A stretch of 39,505 bases of DNA, from contig NZ_VJXY01000056.1 of assembly GCF_014831675.1 (NCBI RefSeq), forward strand, positions 1 through 39,505, written 5' to 3'. Positions 14,533 through 22,126 of the stretch are shown here, in pieces; positions within the stretch are counted from its first letter, which is position 1; each line of letters opens with the position of its first letter. Origin of the DNA: Komarekiella delphini-convector SJRDD-AB1 (GTDB taxonomy: Bacteria; Cyanobacteriota; Cyanobacteriia; Cyanobacteriales; Nostocaceae). The position numbers and the translations under genes were made by a program. The notes beneath the pieces are model-generated. The model was given only the letters and a program-made list of their open reading frames with translations. It ran no database searches and had not been told where the DNA came from.

Positions 14533-15978
14533 TCATCCACCCTGCCACAACCTCAATTCGGACTTCAAATACCGATCAGTCTTTTTAGATTGCTCCTTCC
14601 AAGAATCCCAAGCGACTATTACCTCTTCTCCTAAATCCTCCACGACTTCACCCCTCTCCACATATAAAGTGCGGTAAGGATCAGCATGGGCAACAATGGA
14701 ACCAACGCCAATGGTATCTGGTTTACTAGATGCATTCTGGAGTGCATTAATTAGCTCTGTCTCTTGGGTGTTTAATTCAGCCAAATAATCTGCTTTAATC
14801 ACCTCGTATTCTTGGGCCACAGTCCAATAGTCCTGCCACGTACACTTAGGGTTAGACAACACCCGCCTGAGATCACTAACCGCCTGTGGCAACATCTGTA
14901 ATTGCTCCGCTCGAAGGGCGATCGCCTCTTTTGTTGGACTACTGCCCAAGATTATCGCCGCAGCTTCCATCGCTTTAGTGTTGTTCATCGCGCTGGCGAT
15001 CTGCTTCAATGCCATACCCATAAGGCGCAGACATTCTTGGGCATTGTCTGGTGGTGGCGAAACTGCAAGCGAGCGCAGATCGATAAAAGAAGGGGTAAGG
15101 GGCAAAGGGTCAGGGGAAAAGGTATTTTCTTCTGACTTTAAGCGTTCCAAGGCTTCTAGCGAGCGCTTAACTTCCTTGTTTAACGCTTTGGCTGCCTGCT
15201 GATTAAGAGTATTCCCCCACTGCTGGGCAGGTCGTGATTCTACAGCGTGTTCCAATTCCTGGATACGTTGCTGTAGCTGCTGGTTCTCAATCTCCAACTG
15301 CCGGAGCGATTCCATCTCATCCAAACGTTGCTGCAACTGAATATTTTGCTCCTTTTGTTGCTGGAGTAATTTCTGGTATGCCTCCAGCTGCTCCTTAATT
15401 TGTGCTTCGGCTCTGGCGGTAGCCTCTGCTTGCAAGCCAATCCTCAATTCCTGCTCCAGTCGCTCTAACTCAAGCTTGTGCTGCTCTTTGATTGCTGCGA
15501 TGCTTTCAATATTTTCAGGAACCAATGGTTCCTGAACTTTTTTGCGTAGTGGCGGAGTCACCACTTTTTTAGCAGCAGCGGCAAAGTCTGATTCGCTGGG
15601 GGAGGGATTTTCTTCAAGTGCAAGAGCTACGGCTTGCTTGAGTTTCTCTGGTTCTTTGGCTAACCGGATTAGCGGACGGGCTTGACGCTCATTTTTAATG
15701 TGCCCGCCAAATTCACCCGCTGCCTCAATAACCTTATGCGCTCCTAGCAGCTGATTGATCCGCCGATACCCACCCCAAGCAGATAGTTCATGCTGGCAAT
15801 ATTCTTCAAAGCTGTTATACCCAGCGGACTTAAATACCTGTTGGGAGCGCATCACAAGAATTTCATCTACCGCCTGGGACTCGAATCGGTCGATGGCGGT
15901 GAAGGTTTCTTTGATACTGCTGTTGAGAACACCGTAATCGATTGCTGAGGTCGTTTGTTGTCTATCTAACGTCAGCAT
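14533..15978 (-). CDS. HTH / coiled-coil plasmid maintenance protein (predicted)
   Basis: The protein has 481 residues. The N-terminal region (about 38-130) has the pattern seen in plasmid DNA-binding proteins related to ParB/KorB-type HTH domains: YNSFEEYCQHELSAWGGYRR, then INQLLGAHKVIEAAGE, then NERQARPLIRLAKEPEKL. A long coiled coil (about 155-250) and a helical domain (about 295-400) follow, then an SH3-like end (VGSIVAHADPYRTLYVERGE). Its ATG overlaps the stop of the replication gene by 7 bases, so it is translated with Rep. A role in partition or replication control is inferred from position and domain order, not proven. Confidence 0.7.
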   Translation of the reverse strand: MLTLDRQQTTSAIDYGVLNSSIKETFTAIDRFESQAVDEILVMRSQQVFKSAGYNSFEEYCQHELSAWGGYRRINQLLGAHKVIEAAGEFGGHIKNERQARPLIRLAKEPEKLKQAVALALEENPSPSESDFAAAAKKVVTPPLRKKVQEPLVPENIESIAAIKEQHKLELERLEQELRIGLQAEATARAEAQIKEQLEAYQKLLQQQKEQNIQLQQRLDEMESLRQLEIENQQLQQRIQELEHAVESRPAQQWGNTLNQQAAKALNKEVKRSLEALERLKSEENTFSPDPLPLTPSFIDLRSLAVSPPPDNAQECLRLMGMALKQIASAMNNTKAMEAAAIILGSSPTKEAIALRAEQLQMLPQAVSDLRRVLSNPKCTWQDYWTVAQEYEVIKADYLAELNTQETELINALQNASSKPDTIGVGSIVAHADPYRTLYVERGEVVEDLGEEVIVAWDSWKEQSKKTDRYLKSELRLWQGG

Positions 15979-18900
15979 GGTTGGATCACCTCCAATCGCA
16001 TGAGGTCAGTGCCAGGGAGTGGACAGAGAAAATGCTTCAGCGATGCCTCGATGTTCTCCAGGATGACGACAGCTTTTTTCACCCCATGCTCATAAACCAA
16101 CCGCGCGACAACTCCCTGTTTCTCGTGCCTCTTGCTGCCTGGGAAATGAACTTGCACCTTTAAACCTTTCGTGATTTCTGGCGTGGGCACATCTGCTTGA
16201 GGCTGACTTGAGGCAGTTTCAACTACTGGCGAACATTGGTTAGAGTGGTCAGCTTTACCTCGTTCGGCAAAGTCCACACTTTGATTAGTTTGTAACTCTA
16301 GGGAGTCGTCTTGTGTATTGTCAGCAATTTCCGGAAAATGTGTAGCTTCAATCACAACGTTATTGCTGGGATAATTCCCATTATTTGGAACTGTCACCGG
16401 TGACAGTTCCGATGTCGGTGACGGTTCTATCGCTTGCAGTTCATGGTTTTCGGCTATTGTCACTCTGTCACTTGACTGGGCACAGGAGCGGAGGGGCGGA
16501 GGAACCGAGGAGAGTACTTGTATAAATTCTTTCCCCTCTGCACAAGCGCACAAGTGCTCCGATGCCTCCTCTGGTGGTGGATCATATTCGGAGGGAAAAT
16601 TGGCTATAAACTTAATTTGTCTGCCAATTTTAACTACCGTGCCTTTACCCATCCGCTCTAGTTTGCTAAACAGTTCGGCAGTGTAAGCACTGACATTCCT
16701 GAAAGCCTCTTTAGCACGAGTCCCAATCATTTTAATATTCCTGTAAGCATCTCTGGTACTGATGCCATCTACGTGCTTGGTAACAGCTGCATCCCAGATT
16801 TTCAGCAACACAGAGCTGATATCGTCACTTTCAGTAGTCATTTCAGTCACTACCTGAAAAGCACTCTTGTAATACTGGGCAAACAGTACTGCTCTAGATA
16901 GCGTCTCTGTTTCGATTTGCCAAAAATTACAATTGGGATTGCCATAACATTCAATTAAGTGCAAAGCCAGGGCAATTCTCAATAGTTGCGTTGGTAACTT
17001 GAACATCCACGCCCTGATTGCCGGTTGTGTAGTGGCCCATGCCTGCCGCCCAATTTCTTGGCAAAGCTTTGTATAATAAGCATCCGCACTCTTCGAGAGC
17101 TTGACTACACCCATTGGGCAATTCTCTAGCCAATCATAGAAGGGTGGCAACTTGTCAGCTAATACACAGTACCCTTTTACACGTCTGGGCATTAGGGCAT
17201 TGGCTTTGGCCACCAAGAATCGCGCCAGCATCCCCTGTGAATCTTCGGGGTCTTTGAAGATTTTGCGGAACATCCCCGGCTGAATTCCACCCGTGAGTGA
17301 TAAGGCTGTTTCTTCTACCACATAGCTGTCAACTTGGCTTACTCTGTCAACTTGGGCGGGTGCGCCATCCCAAAGTTTGAGTAAACACTCTAGCCCTTCA
17401 TTTTCTCCCTTGCCAAACTGCCCAAAGGATTTAAACAACCCTGCTAACTCATCTCTGGCCCACAGCACTCCATTGTCTTTTTGTTCGCTAAGTCGTTTAA
17501 TGACGGCCTGAATTGTCGCCATCTCAAACATATATTTGCGCTCGGTTGGGTAAGGGGGACGTTCGTCTGTATCTCCCTGTTGCCAGTTTTGATAAGCCTC
17601 TACTTCTTGTTCAAAATGCCTACGGGCTTCAATTTGCTTGCGTTTAATTGGTGTTAACACCAAGCTGTCTGCCCTAGTCTTACCACCGCCAGATTCCAGC
17701 ACTGTGGCCGTCCAGGCGATCGCCGGAACATTATGCGATTCCACATTCAGCTTCAATCGCTTGCCTACCAGTGATAGTACAGATGCCATCAGCGGTTGCC
17801 AAATTACTATCGGCTCGATATTGAGAATCTCTGCATCGTGCAACAGGTCTGCCGCCATGCTGGGCAAGGCTTGATTAAAATCCAACTTGGCATTGTGCCA
17901 ATTGATTAAATTATCTAAGCGGATTTCATCAGATGGCTGGACATCATCTAGTTGACTTCTTACAGATGAGACTAGCTGTTTGAATGCAGCATTTTTAACA
18001 ACACTACTATTTAGAACTGATTCTAGTTTCTGGGTTTCTTCATAGTCAGTCAACCCTGACTGCAAAATCTGGGTGACAGTGGTGACAGTAGACGTAATGT
18101 CTGATAATACTGGATTAGAACTGTCACCCACTTTGGTACTGTCACCAGTGACACTTTGGTTTTTGCTGCCATTAACCCGTGCTTGTTGAGAATAAGCTGG
18201 TTGCTGCCGCTGCCACGATTTTATACAGTTTTCCAGAGCATCATCCGTAAGTGTGGCAGTGGGATTATCTTTTTGGGCAGACTTCCAAATCGTTTCTGCT
18301 TCCCTAGCATCAAGTGGTGGAGAACAACGAGCGCAGTATTCATCAAACAGTATTCTGGGATCTCCACTAAACCGATGCCCCAAGTGGACTAACCTCATGG
18401 CTGTACCGATTAGGTTCCGTGCCAGGGCTGCACCTTTACTATTTCTCTCTCCCTGCCCCATGCCACCATCAATTAATGCTCTGTCCGCTTTGGTTAAACA
18501 GCATTCTAACGGCACGTCGTCAAACAAATTCGCAGTTATGAATTCGCGGTCGTGAATTGGTTGGTCACTTGATATATATAGTGGAATCGATGGAGTAACT
18601 ACCGATTGCTGAGGAATAATTGCTCGGAGTGACTCGTAGCTGTAGCGGTTTTGGCTGTTGAGGATGATTTGGCAAATCTCATTGGGTACGTTATTTGGTG
18701 CAAAGTGCCAGCAGCCTGCTAGCCGCATCACCCGTGACGGATTCTTAAGGGAGCGATCTGCGTCTGCGTATTCTAGTAGATCGGTTTGCAATGTCCGCCA
18801 CTGTTCGGGGCTGATTGGTTCGTTAAATATCCAGTAGCTATGAATTGATTTCCCGCCCGTGTCTATCTGCAAACTCGGTTCTGGTAGTTCCAGACTGCGC

Positions 18901-19208
18901 CATAATTCTCGTTGTAATTCCTTGTCGAGATTATCATGTTCGTAGAAAATGGCGCGGCAATTGGTTACATCTTTGTCACTGTGTCCACCACCGTTGACTA
19001 CAAAGTAAACACCTCTACCATCTGCTTGCCAAGCACTGGCAGTTCTGATTAATTGTTTGAGATTGCGTATCTCTGCACTTCTGCCTTTATCTTCTAGTTT
19101 GCGGGGGTCATCACTGGGGTAAAACGAACGCAGGTATACCGGATCTCCCGATTTATAACCCAATGCCGCTAAGTGTTGCGCTATTTGGTCACGTTCTAAG
19201 TTAAACAT
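15972..19208 (-). CDS. Plasmid replication protein: AEP-type primase plus DUF3987 ATPase-like region
   Basis: The protein has 1078 residues. Residues about 60-200 look like an archaeo-eukaryotic primase core, with acidic residues in AIFYEHDN (E90, D92) and the DTGGKSIHSYW motif (H123). A PriCT-like helical region follows at about 240-330 (GGMGQGERN, ILFDEYCARCSPPLD). The DUF3987 region spans about 430-800, with a P-loop-like ESGGGKTRAD near 500-510, LWARDELAGLFKSFGQ and TALSLTGGIQPGMFRKIF. The C-terminal 60 residues are SH3/KOW-like. It probably primes and unwinds at the plasmid origin. The gene carries six copies of a 9-bp motif (see repeats). It overlaps the upstream gene by 8 bases and the downstream gene by 7. 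Confidence 0.85.
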   Translation of the reverse strand: MFNLERDQIAQHLAALGYKSGDPVYLRSFYPSDDPRKLEDKGRSAEIRNLKQLIRTASAWQADGRGVYFVVNGGGHSDKDVTNCRAIFYEHDNLDKELQRELWRSLELPEPSLQIDTGGKSIHSYWIFNEPISPEQWRTLQTDLLEYADADRSLKNPSRVMRLAGCWHFAPNNVPNEICQIILNSQNRYSYESLRAIIPQQSVVTPSIPLYISSDQPIHDREFITANLFDDVPLECCLTKADRALIDGGMGQGERNSKGAALARNLIGTAMRLVHLGHRFSGDPRILFDEYCARCSPPLDAREAETIWKSAQKDNPTATLTDDALENCIKSWQRQQPAYSQQARVNGSKNQSVTGDSTKVGDSSNPVLSDITSTVTTVTQILQSGLTDYEETQKLESVLNSSVVKNAAFKQLVSSVRSQLDDVQPSDEIRLDNLINWHNAKLDFNQALPSMAADLLHDAEILNIEPIVIWQPLMASVLSLVGKRLKLNVESHNVPAIAWTATVLESGGGKTRADSLVLTPIKRKQIEARRHFEQEVEAYQNWQQGDTDERPPYPTERKYMFEMATIQAVIKRLSEQKDNGVLWARDELAGLFKSFGQFGKGENEGLECLLKLWDGAPAQVDRVSQVDSYVVEETALSLTGGIQPGMFRKIFKDPEDSQGMLARFLVAKANALMPRRVKGYCVLADKLPPFYDWLENCPMGVVKLSKSADAYYTKLCQEIGRQAWATTQPAIRAWMFKLPTQLLRIALALHLIECYGNPNCNFWQIETETLSRAVLFAQYYKSAFQVVTEMTTESDDISSVLLKIWDAAVTKHVDGISTRDAYRNIKMIGTRAKEAFRNVSAYTAELFSKLERMGKGTVVKIGRQIKFIANFPSEYDPPPEEASEHLCACAEGKEFIQVLSSVPPPLRSCAQSSDRVTIAENHELQAIEPSPTSELSPVTVPNNGNYPSNNVVIEATHFPEIADNTQDDSLELQTNQSVDFAERGKADHSNQCSPVVETASSQPQADVPTPEITKGLKVQVHFPGSKRHEKQGVVARLVYEHGVKKAVVILENIEASLKHFLCPLPGTDLMRLEVIQPC
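16387..16410. repeat. 24-bp perfect palindrome inside the replication gene
   Basis: GGAACTGTCACC is followed directly by its reverse complement. It contains two head-to-head copies of the 9-mer GGTGACAGT that also occurs four times at 18072-18146. Here the 9-mer is read in a different codon phase (encoding SPVTV) from the copies at 18 kb. It is a candidate Rep-binding site. Confidence 0.6.
18072..18146. repeat. Cluster of four 9-bp iteron-like repeats
   Basis: GGTGACAGT occurs in tandem at 18072-18080 and 18081-18089, and in the opposite orientation at 18120-18128 and 18138-18146; a further half-match follows. On the coding strand the copies specify both GDS and TVT peptides, so the DNA word rather than the peptide is repeated. 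The setting, inside a replication gene, fits an iteron-type origin or an autoregulatory site. Confidence 0.55.
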
Positions 19209-19614
19209 TGTAGATTCCTCCTGTTTGTGAGTTGAGGAATTCTTTAACCGTGACTAGTGTTGAAAAGCTTTCTCCCGTTGCTAGCACCATACCCAACACA
19301 AAACTCTCGTTTGGCGGCAGCAACAGCAACAAGTCTACTCCTGCAAACAGCGATCGCACTTTTTGAGCTAATTCCTCCCCTTTGAGCAGCAGTTGGCTGT
19401 AATCATCTGTCGTACTTGTGATTACAACCGCTAGCCCAGCGATGTTTTTCTCTCCATCCCGGCTGATAAGCCAGATTTTCCGTTTTAATATTCTTGCTCT
19501 CGTTAAAATATTTCTAAAATTCCCCTCTACCGCAGCGCATACTTGCTGTGCAATCTCACTATCAGATCCCACGCGCTCAACTACAGCGCTATTAAGGTTT
19601 TTGCTATTTTTCAT
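19201..19614 (-). CDS. Hypothetical protein, first gene of the replication operon
   Basis: The 137-residue soluble alpha/beta protein starts MKNSKNLNSAVVERVGSD and has hydrophobic strands (LAVVITST, DLLLLLPP, VLGMVLATG) but no recognised motif. Its stop overlaps the Rep start by 8 bases, so both are probably translated in a coupled way. This makes it a candidate accessory or copy-control factor for Rep. It is the promoter-proximal gene of the unit, transcribed away from the predicted small RNA at 19801. Confidence 0.65.
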   Translation of the reverse strand: MKNSKNLNSAVVERVGSDSEIAQQVCAAVEGNFRNILTRARILKRKIWLISRDGEKNIAGLAVVITSTTDDYSQLLLKGEELAQKVRSLFAGVDLLLLLPPNESFVLGMVLATGESFSTLVTVKEFLNSQTGGIYNV

Positions 19615-19766
19615 GATATTTCCTCTGTTTACTCGGTTTTTGAGCTTCAGAGGGGGTTATTCGCGCTGCTACTGTTTTTTGCTATAAAATTCACAATCTT
19701 CCTTTATTAAACTTAACTTAACCTAAAAAAGAGGAATCTTGATAGCCAAAACATACTGCAAGAAAT

Positions 19767-19794
19767 AGACTTTCCAAACAGTAGATCATATAAT
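19767..19794 (+). promoter_or_regulatory. Predicted promoter of a small RNA
   Basis: A perfect -10 TATAAT is at 19789-19794. TAGACT at 19767-19772 matches four of six -35 positions with a 16-base spacer. Transcription would start near 19801 and run to the terminator at 19922. Confidence 0.45.
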
Positions 19795-19800
19795 AGATCT

Positions 19801-19965
19801 TGCAGCGTGGTAAAAACTCTCGGACAAATTTGGTAGTCGTCTTAGTCGACCAAACTTCAGCGACAACTTATTTTGTACCTTCGAGATCAACCCCGCTCTG
19901 GGTTCCTATGAAATTTAAACCACGCACAAAGCGCTACTCCTTAGTGGCGCTTTGTGCGTTTTGCT
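19801..19965 (+). ncRNA. Predicted small RNA of about 160 nt
   Basis: The segment has a promoter (19767-19794) and a strong terminator (19922-19962) but no open frame with a credible start. It can fold into separate hairpins: TTTGGT/ACCAAA around a second GTCG/CGAC option (about 19829-19855), AACCC/GGGTT (about 19889-19904), and the terminator stem. It lies upstream of, and divergent from, the replication operon, so it is not antisense to rep; any action would be in trans or through promoter interference. No known RNA family is recognised. Confidence 0.5.
19922..19962 (+). terminator. Strong intrinsic terminator
   Basis: ACGCACAAAGCGC (19922-19934) pairs with GCGCTTTGTGCGT (19947-19959), and the stem can extend inward by further pairs. 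TTT follows and then GCTTTT. No protein gene ends just upstream on this strand, which is the main argument for a small RNA here. Confidence 0.8.
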
Positions 19966-20460
19966 TTTGTGTTTCTTAGTGTGCATTCGCCTCCTCCACA
20001 TGTCTTATTCAAGCGATGAAATATCACAGAAATTTTTATTCTCTGATATCTTTTGATACCTACCTGAAGGTTGCGATAATTCTAAATAAGTTATAAGTCC
20101 AATACAAATAATGGCTTTTACTTGATTGACAACTACCGCACATATAACCTCTAGTCTACCCCTCAATATTGCATTTGAGTGCCGCCTCCTTCAGTAAAAA
20201 TCCATTTTTGTTGATTGACTGATACACTTTACCAAGAGTGCATATACCTGGTAAGTGCGGTCATTGACGACTTTGCTCGATTTTCTCTAAGCTTTGGAGT
20301 TGATTATAATTCCAAAAATGTGTGCAAAGGCAGTAGTGCTACCTCTATAAAGTAACAATTAAAGCATACAGCCTTTAAGGTTTGTTGAAAAGCTTATTTG
20401 CATTAATAAATACTAAGAAAGTAGATAAAGTAGATATTTGGTCTTTTTGCTTGAGTAAAA
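19966..20460. other. Intergenic stretch without recognised features
   Basis: This is about 0.5 kb of AT-rich sequence between the terminator and the NB-ARC operon. It contains no open frame of useful length, no clear inverted repeat and only weak promoter-like hexamers (for example TTGAAA at 20385). It presumably holds the promoter of the operon starting at 20676. Confidence 0.5.
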
Positions 20461-20667
20461 ATGAAATACAGTATAAGAAGAGTAGATACTAGTACATTAC
20501 GGAGGTTCATGGCAAACAAAAAGGTTACAAATGATACTAAAATTCATGTCCTTTCCAGCTTTATTCGTTTCCTGAACCCCTGGATTTGTCTATTGTATAG
20601 AATTCCAAGCTTAATTATGCCTGATAACGAATGTATTGTTGCTGCTCACCATAATATAAAAAGCTAA
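20461..20667 (+). CDS. Doubtful small ORF ahead of the NB-ARC gene
   Basis: These 68 codons start MKYSIRRVDTSTLRRFMANK, with a hydrophobic middle (FLNPWICLLYRIPSLI) and no family resemblance. It ends 8 bp before the NB-ARC start, so if translated it would be coupled to that gene. I see no good ribosome binding site and amino-acid use is unremarkable. It may be a chance frame in the leader. Confidence 0.25.
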   Translation: MKYSIRRVDTSTLRRFMANKKVTNDTKIHVLSSFIRFLNPWICLLYRIPSLIMPDNECIVAAHHNIKS

Positions 20668-20675
20668 AAGTAAGT

Positions 20676-22124
20676 ATGAGTGTAAGTAATAATTTAGACA
20701 TCAATGCCGCACTAGAGATATTAGAAGATCAAGTGGTTCAATGTGTTGGAAGGCGGTTATCAGAAGCTGAAATAATCGTAATTAAGGGAGCTTGGGAAGG
20801 CAAAGATTATAAGGAGATGGCAAGTGACGGGGGCTACAATTCTTACTATTTACAACAGAAAATAGCACCACCGTTATGGAATATGCTTTCAAAAGTCATT
20901 GGTAATGGAGTGAAAGTCAAAAAAATATATTTAAAAAATATATTGTTTAAACTAGCTCAAAAAGATTATGTGGAAAAATTAGAATTTTCTGAAGTTGAGA
21001 ATGAGCAATTAATAGGTACGACTTTAATTTATGGACAATTACCAAAGATAAAATCTTTTTACGGACGAGAAAATGAAATCCAATATTTAAAACGCAGAAT
21101 TACTTCTTCTCAAGAAACCAGTATATCTCTAATTGGAGTCGGAGGAATCGGGAAAAGTTCATTGGTAGCAAAACTAGTAGAAGAAATCCTTACCGAGAAT
21201 TCAGATATATATGAATGTATAATTTGGAAAAAAATTGATGCTTGTTCGTCGCTTGAAGAATTAGTTGACGGATTGATTAAGCTTTTGAAGTTAAAAATCA
21301 ATGATGGATCTGAATCTTTACAAAGAAAAATTTTTTTCTTGTTAAAACATTTGCGATTACGCCGCCATTTGCTTGTATTAGATGGACTTGAATCGTTAGC
21401 ACAAGTAGAAAATTTTGAAAAAAAAATTGAATATGGAAAATTTTTACTTCAACTGGTAGATGTAAATGAGCAACAAAGAAACTTTATAATCGTAACAAGC
21501 CAACTTCCTTTAGAAGAAATTATTGAAGTGGATACAACTCTTCTGATCTCATCTATAAAAATACAAGGTTTAGATCAAAATGCAGGAATAGCTATGCTGC
21601 GCGAAAAAGGTTTATACGGGGAATCTTGCAAAGAACTCATAAAAGCCTATCGCGGGAATCCTTCAGAATTAAAGGCGGTTGCTGAACGAATTTATCGTTT
21701 TTGGGAAGGTGATGTAGAAAAGTTTTTTGAATATAAAACTACCTTGATGGGTCAGCAACTTCAATCAATGCTAAATCACCAATTTAGGCAACCTGGACTT
21801 CTGAATGATCTCCAAAAAAACATAATGATTTACTTAGCAGAGAGAGTATCAGAAGAATTAGCTTCAATTCCCTTTCATAAAATTGTAGAGGGTATGAAAA
21901 AGGAAAATGCAAGTGTATCAACTTCGGAAGTAATAATGGCACTAGAAGTTTTAGAACAGCGCTCCTTGATTGAGGTTACTAAACAATCAAAAAAGCAAGA
22001 AATCACCTATAACTTACAACCAGTTGTTAGAAAGTATATTTTAGTTGATCCATTAGGTTTAGTTTATAAAAACTTTAAAGTGTCAATTAATGGCTTAAAA
22101 GTAAGTAATCATATTCAGGAGTAA
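20676..22124 (+). CDS. HTH / NB-ARC STAND ATPase
   Basis: The protein has 482 residues. Residues about 8-85 match the N-terminal HTH of vWA-MoxR-associated (vMAP-type) proteins: ALEILEDQVVQCVGRRLSEA, then VIKGAWEGKDYKEMA and a YLQQKIAPPLWNMLS end. A linker with YGQLPKIKSFYGRENE leads to an NB-ARC-type P-loop GVGGIGKSSL at about 157-166 and a Walker B-like HLLVLDGLESL at about 226-236. The last 150 residues are helical and include a winged-helix-like part. The usual C-terminal WD40 or TPR sensor is missing. It is probably a nucleotide-controlled switch that recruits partners. The kinase gene follows after 2 bases, so the two are almost certainly expressed together. Confidence 0.88.
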   Translation: MSVSNNLDINAALEILEDQVVQCVGRRLSEAEIIVIKGAWEGKDYKEMASDGGYNSYYLQQKIAPPLWNMLSKVIGNGVKVKKIYLKNILFKLAQKDYVEKLEFSEVENEQLIGTTLIYGQLPKIKSFYGRENEIQYLKRRITSSQETSISLIGVGGIGKSSLVAKLVEEILTENSDIYECIIWKKIDACSSLEELVDGLIKLLKLKINDGSESLQRKIFFLLKHLRLRRHLLVLDGLESLAQVENFEKKIEYGKFLLQLVDVNEQQRNFIIVTSQLPLEEIIEVDTTLLISSIKIQGLDQNAGIAMLREKGLYGESCKELIKAYRGNPSELKAVAERIYRFWEGDVEKFFEYKTTLMGQQLQSMLNHQFRQPGLLNDLQKNIMIYLAERVSEELASIPFHKIVEGMKKENASVSTSEVIMALEVLEQRSLIEVTKQSKKQEITYNLQPVVRKYILVDPLGLVYKNFKVSINGLKVSNHIQE

Positions 22125-22126
22125 AA

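Noticed and set aside
14902-15202. Two overlapping plus-strand frames opposite the 481-residue gene.
   Set aside because: They are antisense shadows of a well-supported coding frame.
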